A stretch of DNA of 64,000 nucleotides from Dillenia suffruticosa (GCA_033439265.1 JAVTVX010000026.1:12401001-12465000), one strand, 5' to 3'; counted from the first letter of the stretch, positions 25,001 through 40,262 are shown. Notes: a model not told the origin generated them from the letters alone. Program-made: numbers and translations.

Positions 25001-28000
25001 AAACATACACACAAACATCACATGATCTCCTGGTTCGAGTTCATCATAAAAGGAAATGTTTTGATGCACACTTGAACTAACAGGCATGATCAAGCCTCCC
25101 CACCACTTCAACCCTCAGATACCTCGTAAAATCCTCCCTGCCTTCTATACACCTTCCGGGTACAGTTTGCTCGGTTATTTAAAAATTCAAACCACAATGA
25201 GAATCTCCAAAACCACTAAAATACTTCAGTATAACAAGATTCTGAATGCTCCAAAAAAGGATCACATTAGTCATCGATTTATAAAAATCACTAATGAGAA
25301 CGAAGGCACAAGCAGTGTTGCCAAAGGGCAGGGTCCCAAAACCTATTAATACCAAGAAAATGATGAACATGGCCAGGGATTGAAACCTGATTCTCCGAAA
25401 TGGCTGCAAATAGGGTATCCTTCTCTTTGTATGCTGGGAGACTTTGACAAAATTCCTGCACCTTTCTACCTTCTGGGGATCCTATAAAAAGAAGTAATTG
25501 TTATAACATCCTTTTTCGCTGGGGACATTTGACTCAAGAAATACATAAAAAGCTTAGATAAAGTTGATAAATGTAGGTCCAAGAAGAAATGAAGAATGTC
25601 ACTTAATTGTAGTAGCAAATTTAGAAAAAAGAATAAATATACTATTAGAGAATGCTAATTATAAAACAAAATCACACAATAAAATTTGTCAGAGGAGCTA
25701 TCTTAAATACAAGCATGCTAAAAGTGCCATGCCTAACGGAACCTGCCCAGCTTGCTGCTGATCACGCATCTGCAAACTCCTCCTCCTAACAATCTTCTCC
25801 ATAACAACCTTGCTATGAGGAAGAGGATATGGTTGCCCAAAAAGCCCTTCATCAGTACCAAAACTTCCAGTACTGCCTGTTCACGAAAAGGTAAAGTCTC
25901 GAAAGCTTCCCATACACCTAGACTTGTGAGAAAGGTACTCCCCAAGATGGATCCACTCTTCTTTGCAAACCAGGAGACAATGTCACCTGCCAATATTTGA
26001 TACTGGTGGTCAAATGCCAATGAAGCATGTTGATTAAAAGAAAAAAAATAAAAAGCATTAACTCCACGTGAAAAAATATTTTTGACTATGCAATATAATT
26101 ACTGACAGTCGCCACATTCTTAAAATTGAAAAGTACATTCGGTACAGAGTAAGAGCATGAGGGAATCAAAGTAGGCAAGACTCAAGTTCAGGTGTCAAGA
26201 AATACCACCCTTTTGCGGTCTCCTGTCATCCAGATCAAATCTGTAGTTTGGCAATGGGACCTTGCTGACAACTACTACTTTTACGTATAGCTGACTGCAA
26301 AATTTAGTCTCAACTCAATACATGGAAGCAAAAAGGAATTGTTATGAACACTTTTCATGTGAAGTTAAATATACCTGTATAAACCCATTCAAGTTGCCAA
26401 AGAAGCCATTTGTTCAAAATCATGTCAATCCTTTTTCTCTTTTGACACCAACTCCTGCTTATCTTGATTGTGAATAAGCATGTTCAACTTACAGTTTCAC
26501 TCCTCAATGTTATCAGGAGTCAAGGCATTCTGAGAATCACAACAAAGAACTTCAGACAAATTGCAGACAGTTAAGCCTTTAAAAATAATAGTAATAATAA
26601 CATAAAGAACAAATGCCCACATTGCCCATTTTGATCTTCTAGATGTAATGAAAAGGTTGGATTCAACCATAGAAGCTTAATTGGCATGCTCCTCCTCTGC
26701 CTCTATAGAATATCTAAATTGTACAAAAATACAAACTTTCCCATAACATGATTGTACAACTACATACCAGATAACGATGAGCACACTATAGAAGCAACTG
26801 CCACTAAGATATTCACCAGGCCAACTACAACCTGATTTCTTTGCCAATTTTTATGATTCACCAGAATTGACCCAGTGGTATAACAACGATTATACCTTCT
26901 CTCGTCTTTCTCTTAGTAAAAACTGGATGACATCTCCCTGCCAAATAGAACTACCAGTAATACTACATGGACCAAATACGTCAATGATTAAAACAACAGA
27001 ATCCACCATCCAATTCTCAATGACCAATTAAACCATGCCATGTTTGATTTTCTTCTTAATAGAACTCCTCTTAGGGCTACCGCGATTGTCCCAAATCTAA
27101 TATTCAAATATTAATGTCGTTATTTTCACAATTCGGGTGAATTTCAGCCCTAGTAATCTTATTAGGACTAAAAAGTTCAGTGCTTGATTGGCGAAATCCA
27201 ACCGGGCATGATCATTTGTATTTACAAAGTACACGAGAGATTACCGCACCAATAAAATCAAAATCTGGACGCAATTTTTTATTTCAACTCTGTCATCGAC
27301 TTTAATCAATCTTAGTAGCATTATAATCCCCCATGATTAAGCACTTACAAAACCCCAATTCTTCAACAAACAAACAAACAAAAAACATTAAAATCATTTT
27401 CAGCAATGACTAACCGGATTTAAAGAAGGCTCAAATTCCCCATCTTCAGAGTGATCATCGTAGACATAACCGTACTGCAAATTCTTCTGCAACTGGTGCT
27501 GCTGCTGCTGCAATAAATAAGGGAAAGATGAATTCGACATAGCGTTGGGGTTAGGGTTTCCATAATCATATCTCGGAGGACTCTTATGGTCTCTTTGCGC
27601 CATCAATTCAATTGCAGAATCTGACGAAGACACTGTAGTAGCAGTGGAAGAAGTCGAAGAAGTGTTTGAAGAAGGAACAGTTATAACCGAAAGAAGACGC
27701 TGATGAGGTGGCACGTAGACGGAGCCATATGAGGAAGGCCTGTCCTTCATTTTTGGCAACAAAGACGAGGAAAAAGAAGAAGAGATTGAGGTTTTAAGGG
27801 TTTTGAAGAGAGAGAAATGGTGAGGAGAGAGAGAGATCATAAGTCAACGACCCTCATCGAATCGGGATAAGATTTAGGGTCTCTTTCTATATGTGCATGC
27901 GAATTTGTAAGCGCGTGCGTGCATGTTAGTTTTGGAATTTCAGGCGCTTTTGCAAGGTTTTGGTTGCTGTGAAAATGGGAGAGGAGTTTTTTTGGAGAGA

Positions 28001-28139
28001 GAATGAGAATTAGTTGGTTCGGGTGTGAGGCATGTTTCATTTGGCGCTCGTGAGAAGAAGCGGTACGATGCTGATGAGTGCAGCGGTTTCGTTTGTGCGC
28101 CCCTTGGCTTCTTCACCTCGTGTTGGACATTTTTCATTT

Positions 28140-29240
28140 TTTTTTTCCATTTAGGTTTTGAAAATTAAAATTGGGTGGATAACTGTTATATGATTTTGTT
28201 TTATAAAGAAGTATGTGAGATTGATATTGGGTGGCTTTATTTGGAATACAATGAAGAGAAAAACAAAAGATGAAGCGATTGAATAAGAACATAAGATTGA
28301 GTTGGTCTAAATAACTCTTATTTGAAGAAAGAAGATAAAATGGAATGACATTTTTATTAGCCATTTTAGTGGGGTTGGGTCGTGCTTGGATTCCGTGCAA
28401 TCTTTCACCCATCACAATAGAGCAGCTAATTAGTACTTGCTGCAGCAAAACTGCTTGAAGCTCATTCTCTATAGCTTGGATTCTTACAAATTCAAACTCA
28501 AATCAAAATTTGATCAACTCCGCATCAACTTAACCCGAAAACTAATGCAACATGTGGATGCATTGGTACGTCATTGGACGTGCATTAAAATCATGCCAGC
28601 GCCCACTCCGCGTTGCCAAACAGAAATTACAAATCCAAGATCAACTCCATTTTGCTAAACAATGGTTACAAACCTAGCAGGTCAAGAAATGCTCGGTCTC
28701 ACCTCTTTCTTTTTCTTTTTTCTTTTTTCTTTTTTCTTTTTTCTTTTGTCTTTTTTCTTTTTTCTTTTTTTTTTTTTTTGGGCATCACGAAGAAAACAAG
28801 AATTAATCCTAAAACCTTAATTCTTGGCACTTATACTTTTTGCAGTCAATAAAGGAATTAAAGTTGCATCAAACATCACATAAGGTCATTCAACAAGTTA
28901 TCTTGCAGGTTGTTGGGGCAATCCAGTTTTATAATCCTAAAAAGGAACCGAAAATGCCTTGGTACAAGGAGACATGATGCTGTCACACAACCTAACCCTA
29001 CATTTCCTCCTAGTGCCTCTCTACCATCCGATCAAATCATCTCAAAAAATAAAAACACAAGTTAATATTTGTCTCACCCAAATACAAACAGCGTTGCACT
29101 CGAATAATGAACAACTATGAATCAGGGTAGACACTTGGATCATTTAATAAAAGTCTAAGCAGCCGAAAATAGTTGCATTTGTCTTATATCAAGAGCTCTA
29201 AATCCCAGAAAAAAGGCCTAATTCAAAATTCAAATCAAAC
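28140..29240. other. Intergenic spacer with (TTTTTC)n tract
   Basis: Lies between the 5' end of the helicase pseudogene and the 3' end of RPS4. It contains a (TTTTTC)n pyrimidine tract at 28705-28779. Translated frames (28134-28448, 28613-28852) are chance. Roughly the last 100 bases next to 29347 are probably RPS4 3'UTR. Confidence 0.6.
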
Positions 29241-29346
29241 AACAAAAAAGGCGTTGAACACACTAACAGGATGGCAATCAAATGGTAAAACTGACCAGCA
29301 TGTCAAGATTAAATAAAGAAACCTCAAAAGAGAAAACAAACAAAGT

Positions 29347-31632
<2,286 letters not shown>

Positions 31633-31734
31633 GTTGAGATGATTCGCTTGAAGTGGGAGATCGGGAGACGATGGATCCCTATCACTGCAGCGACTGCGCC
31701 AATTCTCTACTTGCGAGAGTAAAGCTCGAGAGCA

Positions 31735-31861
31735 GAACCCTACACCTTTAAACCTATTTGCACGCACGCCGATGTGATCATGTGGGCCGGGTCTTATGTG
31801 GGTCAGACTAAGATTTGATATTGGGCCCAATTTTTGGGCTTGTCTGCAATTGAGTAGCCCA
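31735..31861 (-). promoter_or_regulatory. RPS4 promoter: site II cluster and telo-box-like motif
   Basis: Four TGGGCC/TGGGCT (site II) elements lie 150-230 bp upstream of the RPS4 ATG: 31783-31788, 31822-31829 (palindromic TGGGCCCA), 31835-31840 and, on the other strand, 31856-31861. A telo-box-like AACCCTA lies at 31736-31742. Site II plus telo-box is the classic combination bound by TCP and related factors in promoters of plant ribosomal-protein genes. The motifs are seen; their use here is inferred. Confidence 0.75.
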
Positions 31862-31949
31862 CACTCGAAACACTCGAAACCCATGAACTGCAGGGTGAAG
31901 TCGAGAAGTTCAGAATGCAAACCAATGAACTGCATGTCACTCTAATCGT

Positions 31950-32820
31950 ATCTCACCAAAAAAAAAAAAAAAAAAAATGTCACTCTAATTGTGAAACTTG
32001 AGTATTTTTTTTTAACTCGACGACGGTATCTGAAAAATCAATTAATTTAATTTAAATAACTGTAAAATTTAATTTAAGAGTTTACTCTTTAACGTTTATT
32101 TTTTTATTTTTAAAACTTTGAACTTAAAATATTCTATGAGAGTTTGATGTCCTACAACTGGACCCACGGATCGGTAGTCGAAATTTGTGCAATTTGGTTG
32201 GAAACAACTTATAAGCTTGTGATAGCATTTTCTGTAGGATTATGGTTTCATTGGTTCATATTGCCGACATGTTGTTAAAGTATTTTTTTTTTAATAATAT
32301 GTAAGCATTTTTATTATTATATATTTTTTTTCAATAGAAAACAGATCATATAATCTAAAGTTATTTAGATTGTCGTTTTTACAAAAGTTATGATCAATAT
32401 GAGATTGTTATTTCAGGATTTACATATTTTGTGAACGAAAACTTAAGATGGTAGAGCAGCCAAGCCGATCAGGGTAAGTCAATCGGTTTTAGGAAGAAAG
32501 AGAACTATACCTTCAACTTGTCAAACAGTTAGAAATCTACCCTCGGATGATTGTGTCAAGCGTACCTTGAATCGTCAAAACTTCAAACATGCTTCACTAG
32601 AGGCCAAAGATTCACAACTTTCTTGAAATTAACTTTCACATATAAAATTAGATAGGTGACCAGTACACCGGCAGAACCATTTCTTCTGTCGCAGAAAGGA
32701 AGGGGGGGGGGGCTAATTAAATCCTTTTTCAATAGGTAATTATTATTCAAACACACTAAGAAATCAAGAAGCTCATCTAACAAGTCTTATCCATAACTGG
32801 AAAATTGCATGGTAAGGTAC
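31950..32820. other. Spacer between RPS4 promoter and aldolase 3' end
   Basis: AT-rich spacer with poly-A (31959-31977) and a G-run (32702-32712). I see no gene. The region nearest 32864 is probably aldolase 3'UTR. Confidence 0.55.
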
Positions 32821-32863
32821 ACATCTCGTGCAATGGCCAATGAGTATTCATGGTAATTCGGAC

Positions 32864-35678
32864 TCAGTAGGTGTAGCCCTTAACAAACATTCCTTTCTTG
32901 GCTTCCTCACTTTCACCCTTGGCACTGTATTTTCCAAGCTGCGCCAGGGAGTTTGCCTTTGCACGTACCAAGAGGGCCTTCTGTGCAACCTCTACATTTT
33001 CAGGACGTCCTTGCCATGTCTTCAGCACAGTGTTCTGCAGAGCACGCGCATATGAGAATGAAACGTGCCAAGGATTGGGGCTCTGGTTCATTGCATTGAG
33101 GTTCAACGTTGCTTCCACTTCGGATTGTCCTCCAGACAAGAACTGCAGAAGAGAATTCAGACATTAGTCCTAAATATCTCGCCAGTATGGTTTGTATGTG
33201 CCAAAGGCAGCACAGGAAAGTCTCACATAAAATGGGAATGCAAATGCTATTCTCAAATCATCCCAGAGTAATTAACTCCCCCAATTTAAGACTTTTTTCT
33301 CAGTTACAAATATTGCTCCTAAAAAAATGACATTACCATACGGCAGGAACCAACCGAACTAGGGCCATCTATGACTGAGACTAAGAATGCTAATATGCAC
33401 CACAAAATAAATTAAATGAGGATTTGTGTTTAGGCTAAAGACGTGTGTGTGTGTGAGAGAGAGAGAGAGAGAAAGAATAAAATGCAGAATACAGGTTAAG
33501 GAATGTATACCATGATTCCAGGAACAGCAGGAGGTACTCTCCTCCTGAGCATGGTGAGAGTATACTTGGCAATGGTCTCCGGAGAAGCCTTCTCCTTGTG
33601 TTCAGCACCTGGGGTCACCATGCTGGGCTTCAGTAGGATACCTTCGAAGAAAACATTGTTTTGGGCCAAGTAATAGAAAACTTCTGACCAAACATGCTCA
33701 GCCACTTCAAGTGTCCTGTCAATCGGGTGATCCCCATCGAGAAGGATTTCAGGCTCCACAATTGGCACAAGGCCATTATCCTACAAGCCAAACCACCACA
33801 ATGAAAAAGAAAAATTGACAGGTGCTTTAATGATGAAAAGCACTGCTGCCTTAATGTGCAATGTGTTCTTCAAAAAGCAAACGCATACTTGAGAAATGGC
33901 CGCATATCGAGCAAGTCCCCAAGCAGCTTCCTTAACAGCCAAAGCTGAAGGACCACAAGGGATGCTAACTACAGTCCTCCTGGAAGTATTAAACAATAAC
34001 TGACATCAGTTAAGCGGACAAAAAGTTACAAAGACCACCCCCACCAACCACTTCACCAACCAAAAATGTGACCTACCATTTTGCAAATCGAGCACCCTGC
34101 TTGTAGTATTCGGCAGATCTTGAAGCCAAGCCATCTAAGCCTTGGCACCAAGATTCATTGTTTGATCCTGGCAGTGGAGACAAACCCTGCAGAACATAAT
34201 CGATGCAAGACATGGTCAGATGTTCTCAAACAAGTAACACAAGATGATCTCGACTCATACCTTGTCAACTTTGATGCCAGGAACAATGTTCTCAGCACGC
34301 AAGCAATCTACAAACTTCTTGCCATCTGTTGTTGATTGGTAAAGGGTTTCCTCAAAAAGAATGGCACCAGAAATATATTCACCTAGGCCTGGAGTGGTCA
34401 ATAAAAGCTGTCTATATGCTTGTCGATTGGTCTCTGTGTTGTCAAGGCCAATGGAAGACAACCTCTTTCCACAAGTCGCATTTGATTCATCAATCGCAAG
34501 AATACCACGGCCAGGAGATGCAATTGTTTTCTAAATTATTGCAAAGAAATCCAGAGCTTCAATCAGAAGAGTGGGTCATGAAACAAGCAAACATGCTTTT
34601 TATGTTAAGGACACCAAAAATGATTTATTGCATAATCATATAGATTTCATGAATTAAGAAAGTTGGTGACACTAAGCATACCTCAAAGACATACAATAGA
34701 CTCATACTTCTCATATGTCTGTTACGCTCAGTCACATGCCAATACTTCACAAATGACATTTAAATTCAAAGTAACAAATTACAAACGAACATATCAAGAA
34801 AGTATCATTTGGGAATATAAACACACATCAAATCCATAAATCATACTTCTAACAGCAAAGAATGATTTATTGCAAAATCATAGCAATTAAGAAAGTGAGT
34901 GATGCAAAGTACACATTGAATCTATACAATCGACTTATACTTCTCATAAGTCTTTGTACGCTCGATTACATGGCAATACTTCACATATTACATTTATATT
35001 TAAAATAAATTGCAAAAGAACATATCAAAAAAGTACAAGTTGGGTGTATAAGCTGAATATAGAATGGATTCACACTCCTAACATGTCTTTGAATTAACAA
35101 ATCTTCAAACAGATTATGAGTTAGTTGGGAGGTAGAGATTAATGTATACATAGCATCTTTTTTTAGGAAAGCAGGCTATACATGTAATAGACCTATCAAA
35201 AATTCACCATATAATTACCAAGATGCAAAATTGAGGAACACAAAATTCCAAAAAAAAAAAAAAAAGCTTCGCTAATTATGATTAAAACAAAAGTAGCTTA
35301 TTTAGCTGCGAATTTGCAAGCAAAAAAAATGATTGGGGATAATACTGATCTCGAGTTGAGAAAACAAAAGAAAATACTAATATAACTAAAGGCAGATCTA
35401 GGGCAAAGAAAAAAAAAAAACTAAAAGAACACGTGAACAAAGACAAAAGATGAAAAAACCAATCATTATATTTCTCCGAGAGGATCATCGGATTCCCAAA
35501 GTCAACCGAGCATTCAATCACCTTCAATTAGTAGATTCACCGTGCAATTTTTAATGACGGAAAATCAAATCAAATATAACAAACGCAGAGAACCGATCGG
35601 ATTCAAAAATAAATTGTATTCACAAAACCAAATCATCATCCATCCAGCAAAATTTAGGATTCCAGAGCACAATCAATC

Positions 35679-35710
<32 letters not shown>

Positions 35711-35891
35711 CCAGCGAGCTAACCGCGGTTTGGACAAGCTCGTCGGTGTAGGCGCTGGCTCTGATCAGGACGGGGACACGGCGGCCGGCAAAGCGAACGG
35801 AGGAGGAGGATCCGCGAGGTGGATTGAAGGACTGTTGAGCGATCCATGAGGAAGACGATGCGTTTAGCTTTACCAAGCTTGTAGACGCCAT
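32864..35891 (-). CDS. FBA: Fructose-bisphosphate aldolase, class I, chloroplastic
   Basis: Condenses or cleaves fructose-1,6-bisphosphate (and sedoheptulose-1,7-bisphosphate) in the Calvin cycle and plastid glycolysis. Six exons: 35724-35891, 34261-34530, 34077-34186, 33889-33979, 33511-33780, 32864-33142. Phases close exactly to 395 residues, normal for plastid aldolases. Residues 1 to about 46 are Ser/Arg-rich and lack acidic residues ([15 protein letters not shown]...), a typical transit peptide, with mature protein starting near [12 protein letters not shown]. Class I features: [20 protein letters not shown] near the start of exon 2, [14 protein letters not shown] with its two catalytic-region Glu, and the Schiff-base Lys in GILLKPSMV (about residue 264). 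The C-terminus ends in Tyr (KGYTY), as expected for class I aldolases. Introns are short; a GA microsatellite sits just inside intron 1. The FBA paralogue number cannot be set. Confidence 0.97.
35682..35711. repeat. (GA)n microsatellite in aldolase intron 1
   Basis: About 14 GA units lying 12 nt inside the intron, next to the exon 1 donor at 35723. On the aldolase sense strand it is a CT run directly following the splice site. Confidence 0.9.
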
Positions 35892-35999
35892 TTCTGTAAT
35901 TTGCAGGCCGCCCCGGGGGGAAGGAGAGAGAAAGCGAGCGCTCTTTCTTTGGATCTTTACACGGGTTCTAGTTCCAGTTATAGACGGCTTATATGGAAA

Positions 36000-36727
36000 G
36001 AGCAAGAGCAGATGGCCAAAATATTATACAGACACCGTTGTCTTTACTTTCTCGTAGAGTCCGCAGTCCTTCTGAGGACACCTTTCACTTCGACGCTACC
36101 AAACAGTCCTTCTATCGTGTTGTGCCAAATTACATCTTTGCCCTGCTTCGGTTCTCATGGCTCTTTATTTCCTGAGATTTTTCTCTTTTTTGGGTTCGGG
36201 ATGGGCACATTATTTTTGCCTGAATTTTTGGATAATTATATAACCTCAGAGTTATATAAGAACAAAATTTAAGACAAATAATTGTATAATTTCAATTTTT
36301 AAGGAATTCCAAAAGTAGTTAACTTTTATGTACTAATATCAATGTCATAAATGCCCTTTTATATACTAATTTAGAATGGGATATTATCATCAACTTTGCA
36401 ACTCTTAAGGTTTGAATCAACCAAAAACTACTTAATTTTAGGAAGATCCACAAAAAACATGTATCACATTGTTGGAACTAATGGTACATGTCTCATTCTC
36501 ATATTCAATCTCTTAGCACCCATTTTGAGAAAATTGAGATGGTTGGTGAAATTTTATTTTAATACAGAAACTATTGATATAATAAAATTTTAATTATTTT
36601 ACTCAAAAAATAATTTTTACTTTCAAAACTCTATATTTATTAAAAAAGAATTTAAGTAAAATAACATAAATCAGATAAAATAAAATAAATTAAGATTTCT
36701 CTGTGCGGTCATAATATGCCTTAATAG

Positions 36728-36761
<34 letters not shown>

Positions 36762-38000
36762 AAGTCGATAAGGATTGCCAGACAAATAAAAAAAAGAGGC
36801 GATAGTGCAAACCGCAAACCTTTGGAGTTGTAATTCCTAGTTTGCCAAAATGAATTTCTTGCTTGTGGATGCTCCAATTATATCCCATTTTCTTGACTGT
36901 GTTGGGGATTGAGTGAGAGGCTGGGGCCAGGTTTGGCCTAGACCTCGATTCAAAAGTAAGGGGAAAAAATGTAATTTGCATGTTTTTTTAATGTTGCAAT
37001 CAGAAGAACTATTGATCATTGAATTATTTATGGATCAATTGAAATTGTGATGATTTTGGTAAATAAATGTCATTCCGTCTATATTTAACCATATAATAAA
37101 ATATAAAGAAAGGGGTCAACAAGGGCAGAGTTGTCAATTGGCAGACACAAGGGCCAAGGTAGGTAGTTTTCTGGGGGTTTGGTCCTTGACAAAAGCCAGG
37201 AGAAAAGGGCATTAGTAGGTGAGCCGTGAGGGGGAGTAGGTCACTGTCCCACCTTCGCCAAACAAACATATCTGATGACTTTGTGATTCTGTCACGTTTT
37301 GGACTCTTGCCCAACCAAATAAAATAAACCATGAACAGCTATGATTCTACTGCCACCGGCCAAACCCAATATCTTTGCTCATTTGAATCCTACCATTTTC
37401 CAATATTTTTCTTTTATTGCATATTTGGTAAAAATGACGTACTTTCCCATTTGATCCCTGCCAAATAAAAACGAATTCAATTTATCTAAAATAAATTAAA
37501 TTTATAAATTTCTTTTCTTAATAAAATCCTGCATTTAAAACTAAAAATTAAAATGCAATCTTATAATTTTTACAAAGTTAGAAATGATTAATTTTTCTTC
37601 GATTTTAAATAATAAAATTTTTCTTCATCTTGAAGAATCATATTAAAATTGGCTGATATCTTAGAATCCTCCCTAAAAGAGCCATAGCTTATTGACCCAA
37701 TGTCCTAATTGATAAAAATAAATGAGCAACACAAATAAACTATCGGTCAACTAACACATTCCCCTCTTTCTCTCTCTCTCTCTCTCGTAAAAGATTTCGA
37801 ATTCAGATATAAAGTAAAAAATAAATGAGCGATAATATATATACACAATTTACTATTACCTTCTTCGTTATGACATAAAAATTTAAATCTCGGTTAAAAT
37901 ACTTATCTATAACTATACATACTCCTTGCTGTATAAAGACAAAATAAGGTAGATGAATGAAAATAGAGTACAACAACACTTTTACCTCTGTGAAGGTAAT
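36000..38000. other. Upstream aldolase region and AT-rich desert
   Basis: Aldolase promoter sequence grades into AT-rich intergenic DNA after about 36200. It contains a pure (TA)n run at 36730-36759 and a CT run at 37770-37786. No gene is recognised; frames near 37024-37332 have no match. Confidence 0.5.
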
Positions 38001-38009
38001 GTCAATAAC

Positions 38010-38740
38010 AACTTATAATGAGACTTTAATTTCATAATATTGTCCATAAATAATAAAATAATATTAATTTTGCCCCTCCACTCTCACAAAAAGTTTTTGA
38101 ACTTTCGTTATTTTTAATTTTTATTAATATAATTTCAGTAATAAAATATTTATCTAATATTCACTATTATGATAACACGATATTTCCTATATATTGAGAT
38201 AATATTGAAAATATATTTATTACTGAAGTATATAAATATGACTCTATATATCTATTACGTTCGGAATAATACATAATATTTCTCGATTCTTCTCTTTTCT
38301 TTTTTTTTTTTTTAAAAAAGACAATGATATCATTTTTTAATTTCAAATTTTAAATATATAATTATTGGGCATACTTTTTATATTTCCTTTTACTTTGTTT
38401 CACGAAGCTAGGAGTTATTAAATTTCGCCACTTGATTTGGTATTGTTGTTGTTCATAGACTCCTTTAATTTCAAAATATTACTTATAAATGAAAAATAAT
38501 ATTAATTTTGCCCCGTAAATAATAGCAAATAATTTCTAAATTCTTGTAATTTTTATCTTGTTTATTAATATAGTTTTGGTAACACAATATTCATTCGATA
38601 TGTAATACGATATTTTATATTTATTGAGATAATATTGAAAACATATTTCTTATATCTAAGGTTAGAAACTGTACTCTATAAATACAATTATGTATATTTA
38701 TTACATACGGAATAATACACAATATTCATTCGTTTTTGGG
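38010..38740 (+). repeat. Pair of diverged direct repeats (about 270 bp each)
   Basis: Segments about 38025-38290 and 38455-38740 share ordered blocks: AATAATATTAATTTTGCCCC, TTTTTATxTTxTTATTAATATA, ACACGATATTT/TACGATATTT, TATTGAGATAATATTGAAAA, ACTCTATA, ATxTATTAC.TxCGGAATAATAC, then ATAATATT. They lie in the same orientation about 440 bp apart. There is no coding capacity. They may be LTR-like remnants or a simple segmental duplication. Confidence 0.65.
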
Positions 38741-39589
38741 TTTTCACTGCACATGTTCATAATAGTTCAGGCGATACTCTCGTATTTTATTCACAATTGA
38801 ACTAATTTTATTTTTTTATTTTTGATTTTATCTTTTTTAATTTTGTCACACATTCATATAAATATTTTCATTTTTTTTATGACCATAAACGATAGAAATA
38901 AAAGTTACAACCACAAATCCTTAAGCATAGTTTTAAGATTCATATATCACTTTCTTTCATTTCACATAATAGTTTGTATTTTCTTTTTCCACCGGCATGA
39001 CTTTTTGTCTATTGGAGTCTGACTCTTAGATACGCCAAGAATTTTCTTATTTATATTCAATTTTCTTATTTATATTCTTAATATTATTACACATCTCTTT
39101 TCATTGAACCATCATTAACAGACCAATTTGTTATTTTAATTAATTTATCTATAAAATTCATTTTTTTTTCTTTCATATCCCACCACTTAATTCTTGATTT
39201 TACAAATGGACGATATTTGTTTTATATTTTAGGTACACATATATTTAAAACTAAAAATTTATGCTGAGTTGTTATATTCTCCCCAATATAATCTTGCAAT
39301 CTTTATATATCATTCTATCACCCCTATCTGACGATAAAAAAAATATCTATTTGACTAAAATTCAACTCACTTTCACCCACCCTATTGGAATCGACTATAG
39401 TGAAGTTGTTCGAATAACAAAATATAAAACGAATTAAAATAAATGAAAAAAATATTTAATAATAATAAAATAAAAAATATATATCTATAAATATAATAAC
39501 AATAGAATAATAAATTTTTATACTACAATTATCCTGTTATGAGTTTAAAATATTTTAAATTTTAATACTTTTAAATTCATAGGAATATA

Positions 39590-39730
39590 CTTTATATTAA
39601 TAATAATACTATTTTTACTGCGGCTATTACTAATAACAATAATAATAACAGTGATAGTGATAAAAATAAGAGTTATAAATAGTAATGGTAGTAGGATTAA
39701 TAATAATAACAACAATAATAATAATAATGG
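39590..39730. repeat. AAT/AAC trinucleotide-rich tract
   Basis: Imperfect (AAT)n/(AAC)n repeats, purest at 39698-39727. This tract explains the poly-Asn and poly-Leu/Ile frames translated here. Confidence 0.85.
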
Positions 39731-39855
39731 AGGGCGAAAAGGAAACAGAAGAGAGGCAGATCCGTTGGGATTCAGGCGAGATTGCAGGTCCATTCAGGGA
39801 GTGACGGTCAGAGGACAGAGGGAGGAACGGGGACAATGGTTGGAAATGTTGAGAG

Positions 39856-40262
39856 AGATCGGTTTTTGGGGGGTCGATCTGAGCTCTTGGTGGACAGATC
39901 TGGGCTTTTCAGGTGAGATTGAGGCTTGATGCTTGCGGGGACCGTTGATAGAACAGAAAGGAAAGAGGAGGGGGAGAGAGGTAGCGAGAGAAGGAGCCGG
40001 TCGAAGAAAGCAAGGGAGAGAAAGATCGGTTTTTGGCGAACAGATCTGAACTCTCGGTGGTCAGATCTGGGCTTTTCAGGTAAGATTGATGCTTGCGGGG
40101 GCAGATCATCGAATGGTGATAGATCAGCAAGGAGAGAGGAGGTGTGGAGAGGTAGAGAGAGGAGTTAGTCGAAGAAAGCAAGGAAGAGAGAGATCGGTTT
40201 TTAGTTGATAGATCTGAACTCTCGGTGGATAGATCTGGACAGGAGATAGAGGAGAGAGAGGA
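39856..40262 (+). repeat. 168-bp tandem repeat, about 2.5 copies, purine-rich
   Basis: Units begin with AGATCGGTTTTT at 39856, about 40023 and 40191, so the period is 167-168 bp. Each unit contains AGATCTGAxCTCTCGGTGG, then CAGATCTGGGCTTTTCAGGT, then GATGCTTGCGGGG (copies 1 and 2), and ends in a GA-rich segment with GTCGAAGAAAGCAAGG. The third copy is cut after about 75 bp. The unit is much more GC-rich than its surroundings, and a (GA)n/(GGGA)n tail follows to 40390. Confidence 0.9.

Larger units (their letters stand above)
18107..27750 (-). pseudogene. DExH3/DExH5-clade DEAH/RHA RNA helicase pseudogene
   Basis: A complete multi-exon copy of a plant DHX36-like helicase, no longer translatable. 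Exon 1 (27415-27750) is intact and begins MKDRPSSYGSVYVPPHQRL, with a possible upstream in-frame ATG at 27840. Recognisable later exons: 26209-26294 ([15 protein letters not shown]), 25743-25990, 25387-25481, 24475-24663 (motif [11 protein letters not shown]), 24200-24352 (motif II DEIH), 23994-24124 (motif III region), 22870-22995, 22471-22750, 22149-22343, 21055-21259 (motif VI, QRRGRAG then Cys instead of Arg), about 20835-20890, 20572-20720, about 19610-19885, about 19010-19160, about 18770-18890, about 18460-18585, and 18107-18400 (double-stranded-RNA-binding-like C-terminus, stop 18109-18107). Lesions: TGA 25881-25883, TGA 24577-24579, TGA 24314-24316, TGA 24084-24086, TAA 24048-24050, TAG 22618-22620; frameshifts near 25950, 24305, 22885 and in a G-run at 18859-18866; donor GT changed to AT at 22148-22147. 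Retained introns show duplication, not retroposition. Confidence 0.9.

Noticed and set aside
32898-33330. Plus-strand frames opposite the aldolase 3' exon
   Set aside because: Shadows of the aldolase coding sequence on the other strand.
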